From Odontocerum albicorne (Eukaryota > Arthropoda > Insecta > Trichoptera > Odontoceridae): a stretch of 64,000 nucleotides of DNA. Position numbers and translations under genes: made by a program. Where the stretch lies: positions 39,043,380-39,107,379 of the forward strand of contig OX463848.1 of assembly GCA_949825065.1 (NCBI GenBank), read 5' to 3'. This document shows positions 1 to 11,276 of this stretch, one piece after another. Positions within the stretch are counted from its first letter, which is position 1. The number at the start of each line of letters is the position of its first letter. The notes beneath the pieces are model-generated. The model saw nothing but the letters and a program-made list of their open reading frames with translations. It was not told where the DNA came from and did no database searches.

Positions 1-1535
1 CTGAAAAACCTCATGTATACGACCATTTCGTAAATTCACTTTAGAATGAAGATATTTTTTGTAAGAATATCTTTATGCGGTTCTGACCGAAGTGCGCGTG
101 AATATAAAAATTTAAGATGCACAAAAAGTATAGACAAAGCGTTGTGTATAATATTCAGTGCCGCATATACGAGTATATAGATGGCGCCTCGTGGCAATTT
201 ACAACTTGCGCCTACCCTTCTCCCAAAACGTAATTAAAAATTGCTCATCCTTTCCATTTCAAATTATGACTTTGGATTATTATATATTTCGTACCACACA
301 ACAAATCCATACAGTTTATGCCTTGCTTTCATCTCCGCAAATGCATACATAATACGTTGTCAGTGAATTTCATGTTCACTGTTTATTTTTAAATATTTTT
401 ATAACTTATTTATGATTCTTTGGGCGCCCTCTTTGGCTTGGCTCCCCTAGGCAAATGCCTAGGTTTGCATGTTAGCGGCTTGGACAATATTTATAGTCTA
501 TTTTTTATTAGTTTTATTCGATAGCAGTATAGTTTTCGTGATTGTAACGTAGTTATTTTGTTATTGTTGGAATTCCCAAGGAATCGTAATGATTTACTAC
601 TGAAAGAGGGCAACACAATAAACGATCCAGGGTTATATCCTAAGCATGGAAGGATTGTTAAAAAATAATAAAACGCAAAAAACTAAACTACCTCCAACAA
701 AAAAAACATATTTACTCTTATTATTCACTTCCTCGTATTCAGCCCACATAAATAAGTCAAGGGAATTTCCACGAGAGCCACGCCGTGGCATCGGACTCAT
801 GGTTCATTTACACATAAATGCTCCCTGAAAGAATTTGTATAGACATTAACCCTTCCTGTCCTGTGATGTGTAACTAGTACACATTGCCTCTAAAAATTGT
901 AATATCTCTATAAATATAATAAATACTGGGTTGAGATTTTAGGTATTCCTCCGTAATACATGTACGCATTGAATGAACAAATAATATTAATAATAATTAG
1001 CACTTATCGGCCACATCAGAGATATTTTGTGAAAATCGAGAATAAATTCACCAATACAATCAAACGTGTGCCAGTGTGTGATGTAGGTATATTCATTATA
1101 AAAATCCGTATGGGTGAGGAAGCGAAACTATTCACGTCTCACTCTCACTCTACTTCGGTATATGGGAACGCAAAAAATAGAATCTCAGTTCGGTCGCTTC
1201 TCTCGTTTAGTAGCCAGCCGGCTTTCGTTAGAGGTGATCGTCTCACCCGTTTTGTGAACGTCGGTCAATGTTTTTTTTATATTTTCAGCAATTCAATTTC
1301 AATTATTGTATTATCACTTTTGACTTCAAATTTAATTAATTTAAGCGATTGGCTATGCGTATTGTTATTTTTCCGATTTAAAATCGCTCATTTTTACATG
1401 TGTATTGAATACACAGCACCGGAACCCAAGGATTATTTTAGCACAGGAAAGGAAAAGTTAAAAATGCCCCGAAATGTGACCGAAACTGCAGCATACTAAT
1501 TACCCAGTCAATGTAATCTAGGTACGGGAGAATTT
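1..1535. other. Unannotated AT-rich stretch
   Basis: No recognisable gene or complete element is visible. An open frame of 179 codons lies at 960-1499 on the plus strand, but it has no familiar motif and runs through AT-rich and low-complexity sequence, so I do not call it coding. A GC-richer patch at about 420-500 contains the palindromic block CCTAGGCAAATGCCTAGG, which resembles pieces of hAT-type MITEs, but too little is left for a firm call. Confidence 0.4.
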
Positions 1536-3125
1536 ACCACCGTATATGTACTTGAATATTTCATTCTGTTCTTGTCGTATTTCCTCTCGATTGGTATATG
1601 TTACCTCGTTCGTTACTTGCTGATTACCGAAACTTCTGCTTTGACATGTTACCTCGTTCGTTACTTGATTAACGAAACATCTGCTTTGATATGTTACCTC
1701 GTTCGTTACTTGATTACCGAAACTTCTGCTTTGACATGTTACCTCGTTCGTTACTTGCTGATTACCGAAACTTCTGCTTTGACATGTTACCTCGTTCGTT
1801 ACTTGATTACCGAAACATCTGCTTTGATATGTTACCTCGTTCGTTACTTGATTACCGAAACTTCTGCTTTGACGTGTTACCTCGTTCGTTACTTGCTGAT
1901 TACCGAAACTTCTGCTTTGACATGTTACCTCGTTCATGACTTGATTACCGAAACATCTGCTTTGACATGTTACCTCGTTCGTTACTTGATTACCGAAACT
2001 TCTGCTTTGACATGTTACCTCGTTCGTTACTTGCTGATTACCGAAACTTCTGCTTAGAATTTACCACCGTATACTAGAATATTTCATTCTGTTCTTGTCG
2101 TATTTCCTCTCGATTGGTATATGTTACCTCGTTCGTTACTTGCTGATTACCGAAACATCTGCTTTGACGTGTTGATTTTCATTCCTGGTTGTTTAACTTC
2201 CATGCTAAAACGCACTCACTCTATTCCTAGCTCTTCTGTACAACTTGAATTGATTACCGAAACTTCTGCTTTGACGTGTTGATTTTCATTCCTGGTTGTT
2301 TAACTTCCATGCTAAAACGCACTCACTCTATTCCTAGCTCTTCTGTACAACTTGAAGCTGAGAAAGAAAAAATAATCTACGATTTTTCTTCCCATTCGCA
2401 AATTGCATTGTTTTTCTTAATTCTTAGATTACCACCGTATATGTACTTGAATATTTCATTCTGTTCTTGTCGTATTTCCTCTCGATTGGTATATGTTACC
2501 TCGTTCGTTACTTGCTGATTACCGAAACTTCTGCTTTGACATGTTACCTCGTTCGTTACTTGATTAACGAAACATCTGCTTTGATATGTTACCTCGTTCG
2601 TTACTTGATTACCGAAACTTCTGCTTTGACATGTTACCTCGTTCGTTACTTGCTGATTACCGAAACATCTGCTTTGATATGTTACCTCGTTCGTTACTTG
2701 ATTACCGAAACTTCTGCTTTGACATGTTACCTCGTTCGTTACTTGCTGATTACCGAAACTTCTGCTTTGACATGTTACCTCGTTCGTTACTTGATTACCG
2801 AAACATCTGCTTTGATATGTTACCTCGTTCGTTACTTGATTACCGAAACTTCTGCTTTGACGTGTTACCTCGTTCGTTACTTGCTGATTACCGAAACTTC
2901 TGCTTTGACATGTTACCTCGTTCATGACTTGATTACCGAAACATCTGCTTTGACATGTTACCTCGTTCGTTACTTGATTACCGAAACTTCTGCTTTGACA
3001 TGTTACCTCGTTCGTTACTTGCTGATTACCGAAACTTCTGCTTTGACGTGTTGATTTTCATTCCTGGTTGTTTAACTTCCATGCTAAAACGCACTCACTC
3101 TATTCCTAGCTCTTCTGTACAACTT
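1536..3125. repeat. Compound minisatellite with 45- and 48-bp units, duplicated with its flanks
   Basis: Two long arrays (about 1598-2055 and 2490-3045) and one single-unit remnant (about 2122-2170) consist of units built on TGTTACCTCGTTCGTTACTT followed by GATTACCGAAAC and TCTGCTTTGACA. Units are 48 bp when GCT is present after TTACTT and 45 bp when it is absent. The left flank starting ACCACCGTAT recurs at about 1536, 2063 and 2431. The right flank starting GTGTTGATTTTCATTCCTGG recurs at about 2168, 2276 and 3047. The locus therefore arose by duplicating arrays together with their flanks. Both unit lengths are multiples of three, so three frames stay open across the arrays (minus-strand peptide repeat around NEVTCQSRSFGNQ). 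I treat these as by-products of the repeat, not genes. Confidence 0.92.
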
Positions 3126-3329
3126 GAAGCTGAGAAAGAAAAAATAATCTACGATTTTTCTTCCCATTCGCAAATTGCATTGTTTTTCTTAATTCTTAGA
3201 TTTTTAGTATTTGGAAGTATGTATACCTTACTACATTGATTTAGTAGGCTAATTCAACGAAACTTGTTATATTGTCTTTGCAACTATTACTGCTATCTGC
3301 TTGTCTTGAGGAACCTTTCCTGTCTTCCA

Positions 3330-3835
3330 AGCTGCAGAAAAGTTATATTATCCATTTGATTCCGTTGAAGTTAATCACCTTGAGTATTTTATTTATTTTC
3401 ATCCAGGATGGCAGACTTTCCATTATTTAAGGACTTTATGACTACCGCCATCTCTCCAATCCTGATATCATCTTCATCACTCATTGGGGATGGATTTTTA
3501 TTCAGCGGTAGTGATATACTGGAACTTGTGATAAATATATCGAAGAATTCCTTCCATCTTTTCTGTTAAAAGACCTCACGCTACGTCGTTGGCAGACCAG
3601 ACGCTGGTACCCGTCTTGGCACGTTTATCTCAATATTTGTCAAACCATTTTCTCCATTGTCTGGAAGTTCTTCTCCCGCTTATATCGAAGAGTTTCCATG
3701 CTGCTCTTTTAGTCTCTCTAACAATTTTTTTGCTTGGCGTCTTTTTACATATAGTTTTAGGTAATTATTATTCGTTAGGTTCTCGCTCCATTTTTACACG
3801 CGCTTCCGCTGTGGTATTATTTACTTTTTTATGAG
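3330..3835 (-). pseudogene. Decayed RTE-like LINE ORF2 fragment (linker to start of RT domain)
   Basis: Read on the minus strand, this stretch gives broken but recognisable non-LTR retrotransposon protein. A basic linker (KKIVRETKRAAWKLFD) is followed by a KRWKEFFDIF segment and then by MAVVIKSLNNGKSAI. The last two match the region that opens the reverse transcriptase domain in RTE-type ORF2 proteins (W..FF, then a LKNGKA-like motif). Stop codons and frame changes interrupt it, so it is a dead fragment. The C-terminal RT motifs are not adjacent. The family assignment rests on motif order by eye. Confidence 0.55.
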
Positions 3836-3839
3836 CACT

Positions 3840-4880
3840 ATCACTAGGAACGACTTAAATTTCCTTAAAATGCAGTCCTATTCGTAATCAATAGTTAAAT
3901 GAAATAAAATAACAAAATATAAATGGAATTATTTATACTCGAGACATCAGAAGACCTTTAAAGATTTAAAAAGTCATCAAGTTTTTCACGAAAAATTGAG
4001 AAAAACTATCTTTGGTCGCCATAATGTCAGAGTAGCCTATATGGCAGAAGGTAGTCCGACGTACTCGTATAGCTGAATGGAGTCCTATTTTGAGAGTAAT
4101 AATTGTGAATTTCCGCCCCTTCGCTACTTTAAAATGGTATTTTTATTGCGATTTAAAGTGTATGAAATTTTAAAATATTCACTTAAGGAGACTTAATAAT
4201 GATTGCACGAATATCGTAAAGCTAACTAACTATGAACTAAGTGTTGTCGAAGTTTGTCACGTCTTTTAAAGCCAATCCGTAATTTGATAAACTTTGGCTT
4301 ATCTACAGTTCCTGGAACTCTCCTTCGTTCGCAAATCCTGATGCATTTGGTATGCTTGACCAATAATGTTTCATATCATGTTTACATTCTTTGTCTTAAC
4401 ATGCGGATTGACATGGGCGGTCATATAAATTGAAACTGGATCATTCCTCCACAGTATCCTCTATATTTTAATGATATTGGTTCATGTTTTTTTTTTAACT
4501 AGCGCTGATTGGAATTGATTTCACTCGACTTTAATGTAAAAGTTTTCTTCCAGTATTAATCATGGTTTCTATTTACGGAGCAAAGTTGTTTCTGGCATTC
4601 GTCTTCTATTGTAGTTGGTTATCCGTCCACTTATTTTCATATTAGAAGCCTTATCGCATAAATACGAATCAGACTCTTTTCTTCCATTTTCCACCATTTT
4701 TTTTACAACTGAAATAATAAAAATAATAACAGGAGAAAACAATCAAAGTATAAAATGTCGAAAACAGTCATTATCAGACAATTATATTTCTAATTAACCA
4801 CGAGTATTCGCTACAACAATATACATTAAAACGTCTATCTTCTATAAGGGACTTAAACGTGTATCTTCTATAAGAGAAAT
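3840..4880. other. Unannotated AT-rich stretch
   Basis: I see no motif-bearing open frame, terminal repeat or array here. The plus-strand open frame at 4615-4797 is short and anonymous. Confidence 0.4.
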
Positions 4881-5480
4881 CATTCACTCAGTAATCGATG
4901 CACCTCACTTACTCGTAAGCATTTCATTTCGCATTCCCAATAAATCCACAAGATAGTTCAATCCCTTTGATACCGAAAATTGCTATACTAATTATAAAAT
5001 CATTCACTCAGTAATGGATGCACCTCACGTACTCGTAAGCATTTCATTTCGTATTCCCACTAGATCCACAAGACAGTTCAATCCCTTTGATACCGAAAAT
5101 TACTATACTAATTATAAAATCATTCACTCAGTAATCGATGCACCTCACTTACTCGTAAGCATTTCATTTCGTATTCCCACTAGATCCACAAGACAGTTCA
5201 ATCCCTTTTATACCGAAAATTGCTATACTAATTATAAAATCATTCACTCAGTAATGGATGCACCTCACGTACTCGTAAGCATTTCATTTCGTATTCCCAC
5301 TAGATCCACAAGACAGTTCAATCCCTTTGATACCGAAAATTGCTATACTAATTATAAAATCATTCACTCAGTAATCGATGCACCTCACTTACTCGTAAGC
5401 ATTTCATTTCGTATTTCCACTAGATCCACAAGACAGTTCAATCCCTTTTATACCGAAAATTGCTTTACTAATTATAAAAT
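4881..5480. repeat. 120-bp satellite, five units with an A/B dimer pattern
   Basis: Five consecutive 120-bp units start at about 4883, 5003, 5123, 5243 and 5363. Each contains the block ATTCACTCAGTAAT, then GATGCACCTCAC. Units alternate between an A form (AATCGATGCACC, then CACTTACTCG) and a B form (AATGGATGCACC, then CACGTACTCG), giving a 240-bp higher-order dimer. Because 120 is divisible by three, an open frame of about 209 codons (5014-5643) crosses the array. Its peptide is simply the repeat and has no known domain. Confidence 0.92.
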
Positions 5481-6545
5481 TAACTCTATAATTCGTATGC
5501 AAAGACTTGGAAATGAGTTTTACAATTTAAATATTTTAAATATAAATATATATTATATATTATTCGCCAGAATATCACAACAATATTTAGAAATAGCTAC
5601 TAACTTTGTGCTCTCCTTTATTAATATAAATATCCCAGTATAAACGAAACATTAAGGACAATTCTTTGCCTATGGAGTTGAGTAACCCTGCGTCAACATG
5701 TGGAAGGTTTCGATTCTGCAAAGCAACTTGCATCTCGATCTACAAGTCAAGATCTATCCATAAAATTCTAGAAAAATCCAATTCTTGTTCTATGTAAGCG
5801 TTGTTCCACTAAAAACAAATCTAAGTTCCTTACCACTATAAAATAAGTCTTTGACAATTAGGTAAGTGTACTTGGTAAAATCTGGTAATATTTTGTGATG
5901 TACATACATATATTGAACTTAAATATACATATTAATATTAAATAATTTTAAACAATGACTTTGTAATTTATTATTACTACTGCTTTTTTGTATCTTCATG
6001 TAAGTTTAAGACAAACTTTTGTATTTTTTGTCAATAATTTTAAGTACTTGTATAACTTGTTGTATGTTAATTTGTATATAAAAGACACTGTTGTGTCGTT
6101 AATTAAATAAAATTAAAAATATATATTACTGTCAAACATGTAGTTAACTGTTCAATTTTGAGTACACATAATACACTTGTCAATAATAATTTGAGTACTG
6201 TGATACAATAGTCAATACAGTAGTATACACATGCTCCAAATTGTTCAGGTGGGAAACTTTTGGGCATAAGTGGTATGTAAAGGACACTTCACACTTTCTA
6301 TCCCAATACCGTGTTTTAACATGATAAACTAGATTTGCGTTGAATCCCGGTCCCGTGTTTTCACGTGATCGATATTTCTTTTAAAAAGGATATTGTAAAA
6401 TAGGTAGATGGCTACCGCTCAATACTCGAAGATTCCGGTTTACTTCTTGCTTTACCGGTGAAAAGTAGCAGGATGAAGAGATTCCTCTTTAGCAGGTAGA
6501 AGTTTGTCGTAAATACAACACAGTAGACGTTCCAGAAACTGAGAA
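5481..6545. other. Unannotated stretch next to the Jockey 3' end
   Basis: AT-rich DNA without a recognisable gene. The plus-strand frame that crosses the satellite ends at 5643. No terminal inverted repeat or array was found. Confidence 0.4.
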
Positions 6546-6961
6546 TATATTTTTTTTAATTCGTTCCTTATGTACACGCCTAGTTGGGGTTTTACTCGGA
6601 GTGTCGGTCCGATTAATGGACACCTTACTCCTTCATCGAATGATTTATTGAACGGACTTGTTTGATTGATATTTGGGTGGTGGTGTGGAAAGTTTTTATT
6701 GAATAAAAGAGAGGAAGGATAGAAGTTGATACATATATTAAGGTTACAAATACATATATCGGGTACATATTAATATACTTATAATTTATGTGTCACGAGC
6801 GTTCATAAATGATTATACAGAAAAGAAAGGATAGAGATAAATACTTAGATATATATGTATAAAAATAAAATATATATATTACGAAGATAGGTGGGGGGAG
6901 AACGCTGTGACTTTAAAATAAATAGTAAATAGATAAATATGGGAGTAAGATAAATTACGTG

Positions 6962-9715
6962 TTATATATGCGCTCTAGGCATAATTCGGCGCCTACCGTT
7001 GCGAATAGGTGGTCGGGGGGTTGTGCGAAGAATCTGCTTCGGCCTGGGGTGTATGATATTCGCGTTCGCGTCGTAGTCCGACAGTGAACTGATTAGGGGG
7101 TTCGGGTGGCTCGGGAGAGAACTGTAGAACCTCTCGGCCAGAGAGATCGCGTATTCTCGGATGGTGGGGAGATCTAAATCTTCATGAAGCCGTTTGTTGC
7201 TGACAAAGTAGGGCGCATCCATAATGATGCGCGTAGCCTTGTTTTGCAACACCTGGAGTTTGCGCATGTGGGTTTCGGCCGCGTGGCCCCACACCGGGAT
7301 GGCGTAAGTCATCTGAGGACGTATGATGGCCTTGTACAAGTTTAACTTGATACGTGGGGACATCCTACTGTGTCTGCCCAGGAGTGGTGTTAGGGCTTTC
7401 AGAGTGCCGTACGCCCTCCCGGTTATGATGGTGGTGTGCCTTTTCCAGGACAGCTTCGCGTCGAGAGTGACGCCGAGGTATTTCACCTCGTCGCACCACG
7501 GAACGCTCTGGCCGAAAAGTTTGAGTGGGCGGATGAAGTCGAGACGTCTTCTGGAAAAACGGACTGCTGCGCTCTTGGAAGGGTTTATCTTGACCTTCCA
7601 GTTTCTACACCAGCGTTCTAAACTTGGGAGGAATTCTTGAATGCGAGAGTGGGAATCGCAAGAGTGTCTCGAACTCGAGAGAAAAGCCGTATCGTCCGCG
7701 TATTGAGCCGTGATAGATCGGCTGTTTTGGAGAGAGGGCATGTCGCTGGTGTATATATTGTAGAGGGTGGGAGAGAGGAGGGCTCCTTGCGGAACCCCCG
7801 CTTGTATGGGGCGGTGAGAGGAATTTATACCGCTCACCTTGACGGAAAAGGTACGGTCGCTTAAGAATGAAGCTGTGATCTGCACGAGGCGGAGAGAGAT
7901 TCCGGCCTTGTGCAGTTTGAAGAGCAGTCCGTTGTGCCAGACCGTGTCGAAGGCCTTCGCCACGTCCAGCGACAGGAGGGTTGTTTGTTGTTTCCTATTG
8001 TAACCAGTCACTATATGTTCTACGACGCGAAGAAGTTGATGAGAGGTCGAGTGTCGCGGTTGAAAACCGTGTTGCGTATCTGGAATTATGTTAAGCGAGG
8101 TAATCTCGCTTGTTAGGCGATCGAGGATAAGTCGTTCGAGCACTTTACCTAGGGTAGGCAGTAAGCTGATCGGGCGGTGATTTTCGGGGATCGTGAGTTT
8201 TTTACCCGGTTTCGGAATCATTATAACGTCTGCGCATTTGAGAGCTGTAGGGAAGAATCTATGCCTGTAGCAGGCATTGAAGATTGCTGAAATGGCGCAG
8301 ACGGCTTTATTCGGCAGTTTTTTTAGGGTGAAGTTATTTATGGAATCTGGACCGGGAGCTCTCTTATTATGGAGGTCGTGAATAATTTTTTGGACTTCTT
8401 TCGGGGTGAAGAAATCCGAAGTTGGGGGAGGTCGTGAGGTGATAATTCGTCGGACCGTTCTGTCAACCGAGGCGGAGTGCGACGGGTTAACGAGGTCCGA
8501 GTTTGGGGTAAAAGTGAGGGCGAGCGAGCCCGCAAAGATTTCGGCGCGATCTCGCGCCGAGAAAACTGTGCCGTTGGGGCCCTGCAGAGGGGAGGGCCGT
8601 TGAGGGGTTTTACGGAGAGAACGAGTCAGCCTCCACTTTTTGTGTTCCTCGACTTCGAGTGAATCGATAAATTCGCCCCAGCGATCGTTACGATGGCGCT
8701 GAAGGTCGAATTTGATCTGTTTCACCAGACGATTGTACAACGTTTTGTACGTGGGGTTGGCGGTGTTTTGCCATAGCTTCCTGATCTTGTTCTTCTCCGC
8801 GATTTTCATTTTAATATCAACGGGGAGCGGGGGATCCGGTTTTTGAGGAGGTCTCAGTTTAGAAGCTGACTCGAGGGCCGATTTGATGTTTTCGGTGAGA
8901 TAACTCACCGCCACATCGATGGCCTCGACGTCGGGAAGAGAGGTCGGCACTCTTATGTTAGATTCGAGAGTGGTCGCGAAATCATCCCAGGAGGTGATAT
9001 GCCTCCTGAAGGGGAACGGATCCGGAAGGGGGTTGTTATCCGTGAGAGTTAATAAAACCGGGTAGTGATCGGACTGCAACTGCTCTAGCACTAGCAAGTC
9101 GCTGTTGAACGGGATGTCGTTTTTGATGATGATGTCTAAGACGTCTGCGGAGTCGTTATCTCTTTGGGAGTATCTGGTCGGAGTGGCGGGGGCGTCCACA
9201 AAGTAATTTTTGCGGGAGGAGATCTCGGCTAGCGTGCGGCCGTGAGTGTTTTTGACTCGGCTGTGCCAGAGCGGATGTTTGGCATTGAGATCTCCCGCTA
9301 CTATAGTGGGAAGATTGTCCGCGAAAAGTGAGTCCAAATCTGACTCGAGAAATGGTAATGTCGGTCGGAGATACACGGACACGAGCTTGAGAGGACCGTG
9401 GTTGAGGGTTTGAACCACAACGCTGGTGCTCTCCATGTTGTCCGTGGGGGGAGATGCGGAAAGGCAGTGATCGAGACTCGCCTTTATTATGATAGCTGTG
9501 CCGCCTCCTCTGCCTGTGAGGCGGTCATTACGGTAAACATAATAATTACGAAGTGAGTATCGGTGACTGGGTTTTAAGAAGGATTCATTAATCATCATCA
9601 CATCTAGGTTGTGCTCGACGATGAAGTCCTCGATTTCTTGCTTGTTGGTTTTGCAAGTGCCGTTTGCATTCCAGAACGCGACGGTTAGATGGCAGGGTCT
9701 GCTGACTCTAGCCAT
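6962..9715 (-). CDS. Jockey-type ORF2: AP endonuclease and reverse transcriptase
   Basis: The protein is about 917 residues from the ATG at 9715; an upstream in-frame GTG at 9727 is an unlikely start. It nicks target DNA and reverse-transcribes the element RNA onto the cut end. The N-terminal apurinic-endonuclease-like domain spans roughly residues 8-230, with AGDLNAKHPLWHS near 140 and SDHYPVLL near 215. The RT domain spans roughly 460-740, with APGPDSINNF, HRPISLLPTLGK, LSLDVAKAFDTVW, GVPQGALLSPTLYN and the catalytic YADDTAFL near 672. The C-terminus is basic and ends shortly after PRPPIRNGRRR, with no RNase H domain. The length suits Jockey-clade ORF2. The start codon overlaps the ORF1 stop as ATGGCTAG, suggesting coupled or reinitiated translation. 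No internal stop or frameshift is present. Confidence 0.93.
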   Translation of the reverse strand: MARVSRPCHLTVAFWNANGTCKTNKQEIEDFIVEHNLDVMMINESFLKPSHRYSLRNYYVYRNDRLTGRGGGTAIIIKASLDHCLSASPPTDNMESTSVVVQTLNHGPLKLVSVYLRPTLPFLESDLDSLFADNLPTIVAGDLNAKHPLWHSRVKNTHGRTLAEISSRKNYFVDAPATPTRYSQRDNDSADVLDIIIKNDIPFNSDLLVLEQLQSDHYPVLLTLTDNNPLPDPFPFRRHITSWDDFATTLESNIRVPTSLPDVEAIDVAVSYLTENIKSALESASKLRPPQKPDPPLPVDIKMKIAEKNKIRKLWQNTANPTYKTLYNRLVKQIKFDLQRHRNDRWGEFIDSLEVEEHKKWRLTRSLRKTPQRPSPLQGPNGTVFSARDRAEIFAGSLALTFTPNSDLVNPSHSASVDRTVRRIITSRPPPTSDFFTPKEVQKIIHDLHNKRAPGPDSINNFTLKKLPNKAVCAISAIFNACYRHRFFPTALKCADVIMIPKPGKKLTIPENHRPISLLPTLGKVLERLILDRLTSEITSLNIIPDTQHGFQPRHSTSHQLLRVVEHIVTGYNRKQQTTLLSLDVAKAFDTVWHNGLLFKLHKAGISLRLVQITASFLSDRTFSVKVSGINSSHRPIQAGVPQGALLSPTLYNIYTSDMPSLQNSRSITAQYADDTAFLSSSRHSCDSHSRIQEFLPSLERWCRNWKVKINPSKSAAVRFSRRRLDFIRPLKLFGQSVPWCDEVKYLGVTLDAKLSWKRHTTIITGRAYGTLKALTPLLGRHSRMSPRIKLNLYKAIIRPQMTYAIPVWGHAAETHMRKLQVLQNKATRIIMDAPYFVSNKRLHEDLDLPTIREYAISLAERFYSSLPSHPNPLISSLSDYDANANIIHPRPKQILRTTPRPPIRNGRRRIMPRAHI

Positions 9716-11276
9716 TGTGAGGCACACACATTGCGAGGGCGTTGAAGACTTCGCGGGCCATATGCATGGCCTCGTCGAGGTTCCTCAATACCGCGGATAT
9801 GTCGGCCTGCGATGGATAGCGCAGATTGGGGGGTGTTACTAGGGGGGGCGGTTGGGCGGAGAGCTGGGGGCGGGCATTTTTCGTAATGCTCGCGTATGAG
9901 ATCGCGGGGGACGCGACATTCGACGCTGGTTTCGATAAAGGAGGGGTCCTCCTGGGGGCTTCTCTGGCTGGCGGGGGCGCGGAGGGGTAGGCCTGTTTGG
10001 CATTTCTGCTAAGAGGGTGAGAGGGACAGCTTCTGTAGTTGGCCGGGTGGTCGCCGCCACAGTTGGCGCATCTCGCGGGGGAGTCGTCCGGCTTTTTACA
10101 GTCGGACGTTCTGTGATTTCGTGCGCATTTGACGCACACGGGAGGGGCATGACAGCTGCCAGCGCTGTGATAAAACTTTTGGCAGCGGTGACACTGTCCT
10201 GCTGATGTATTCTTTTTCAACTCCTCCACGGAGATCTTCATATCGAAGATGCTGTGGAGGTCGTTGTAAATACGGCGTCCTTCAGGGGATTTGGTGAGTT
10301 TAACAATCACCAATGGCAGGACTTTCCTCCTCCGGTCCTTCATCCTGAAGACGTTCAGGACCGGGTAGTCGAGGGATTTCAGTTCGGCGATAATCTCCTC
10401 GACTCCGAAGGAGGTGTGGACGCCGCGAAGGACAACGAGGAGGGGTCTCTCGCTGTCTAGTTGGTACGTATAGTACGGTACCTTGAGACGGCTTGATTCC
10501 GTTGCTAGCAGACGGTATGCGTCGACAGACTTCGTCTGTATACGGAGGTCACCGCTGCTCAAAGCCTTCGATGTGAAGGGCATATTGGCAGCGTGGAGCT
10601 TCTTTCGAAGCTCCGAGTATTTTTCCGCATCCCGCAGAATAATAGGCGGGATGCGTTCCGATTTAGTCGGGAAAGGAGCGGCTTGGGCGGGAGCCGGTGT
10701 GGCTGGAGAGACTGAGCCCGGTGGGCTGGGTAGCCTCTGCTTTTTTTTGGCGGTGGTAATGTTAGGAGCTGAAAGCTCTTTTGGAGGGCTGTCAGGTGAC
10801 CTCTTACGACGGATTGGTACCGTCTGCCAGTCCATGTCGGAATCATCCGGCTGGACAGTTGAAGAGGGGCGAGAAGCTGCGGTGATTGTTATTTTGGGGA
10901 CGGGGGTGGTGGGTACACCGTCCGTGTTTATTTTGGCGGGAGGGGCCGACGGGGGGTTCGGCTTTCCCAATGTTGACTTGGGCTGGGCGGGGGTAGGCGC
11001 CAGCGTTGGTGGGACGGAGAGCGGGGAGACGACTTTGTCGACTTCCGTCTTGTCGCCCACAAATTGAATTGTACCTCGCGAGAGGAGGGTCGAGAGGTAG
11101 TTAATGGCTTGCGCGAGGGACTTTTTGTTTCGAATTTGCGAGGTAAATTCCTCGAGAGACGTAGGGGCATTTTGGGAGACCGGGGGGTCTTTTACTGGGA
11201 GGACCCGCGTAATTTTTCGCTGCGATCCTTTTTTACGAATACGCCAGTGAACAGCGTCGGCGCTAGTGGAATGCAT
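9708..11276 (-). CDS. Jockey-type ORF1: gag-like RNA-binding protein with CCHC knuckles
   Basis: A 522-residue protein starts at the ATG at 11276. It should bind element RNA and carry the ribonucleoprotein to the nucleus. The first 200 residues are rich in proline, serine, lysine and arginine and look disordered. A globular stretch at about 205-355 (PPIILRDAEKYSELRKKL, later VVLRGVHTSFGVEEI) matches the gag-like and PRE_C2HC region that precedes zinc knuckles in insect Jockey and I-type elements. Zinc knuckles follow at about 361-420, read from CHRCQKFYHSAGSC, CVKCARNHRTSDC and CANCGGDHPANYRSC. The tail is proline-rich. It ends eight bases into ORF2. The frame is intact, and the order (gag-like protein, then endonuclease/RT) is the standard Jockey layout. 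Confidence 0.9.
   Translation of the reverse strand: MHSTSADAVHWRIRKKGSQRKITRVLPVKDPPVSQNAPTSLEEFTSQIRNKKSLAQAINYLSTLLSRGTIQFVGDKTEVDKVVSPLSVPPTLAPTPAQPKSTLGKPNPPSAPPAKINTDGVPTTPVPKITITAASRPSSTVQPDDSDMDWQTVPIRRKRSPDSPPKELSAPNITTAKKKQRLPSPPGSVSPATPAPAQAAPFPTKSERIPPIILRDAEKYSELRKKLHAANMPFTSKALSSGDLRIQTKSVDAYRLLATESSRLKVPYYTYQLDSERPLLVVLRGVHTSFGVEEIIAELKSLDYPVLNVFRMKDRRRKVLPLVIVKLTKSPEGRRIYNDLHSIFDMKISVEELKKNTSAGQCHRCQKFYHSAGSCHAPPVCVKCARNHRTSDCKKPDDSPARCANCGGDHPANYRSCPSHPLSRNAKQAYPSAPPPAREAPRRTPPLSKPASNVASPAISYASITKNARPQLSAQPPPLVTPPNLRYPSQADISAVLRNLDEAMHMAREVFNALAMCVPHNG

Noticed and set aside
960..1499. Open frame of 179 codons on the plus strand
   Set aside because: No recognisable motif, low-complexity composition and no promoter, splice or homologous context; it is likely a chance frame.
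1518..2925. CRISPR-like repeat array
   Set aside because: Units are contiguous with no unique spacers, there are no cas genes, and the setting is eukaryotic.
5014..5643. A 209-codon repeat protein in the 120-bp satellite
   Set aside because: Same reason: it is a codon-multiple satellite unit, and the predicted peptide is only the repeat.
10483..11067. Plus-strand open frame of 194 codons opposite Jockey ORF1
   Set aside because: It is antisense to a strongly supported gag-like ORF with zinc knuckles; GC-rich coding sequence often leaves open antisense frames.
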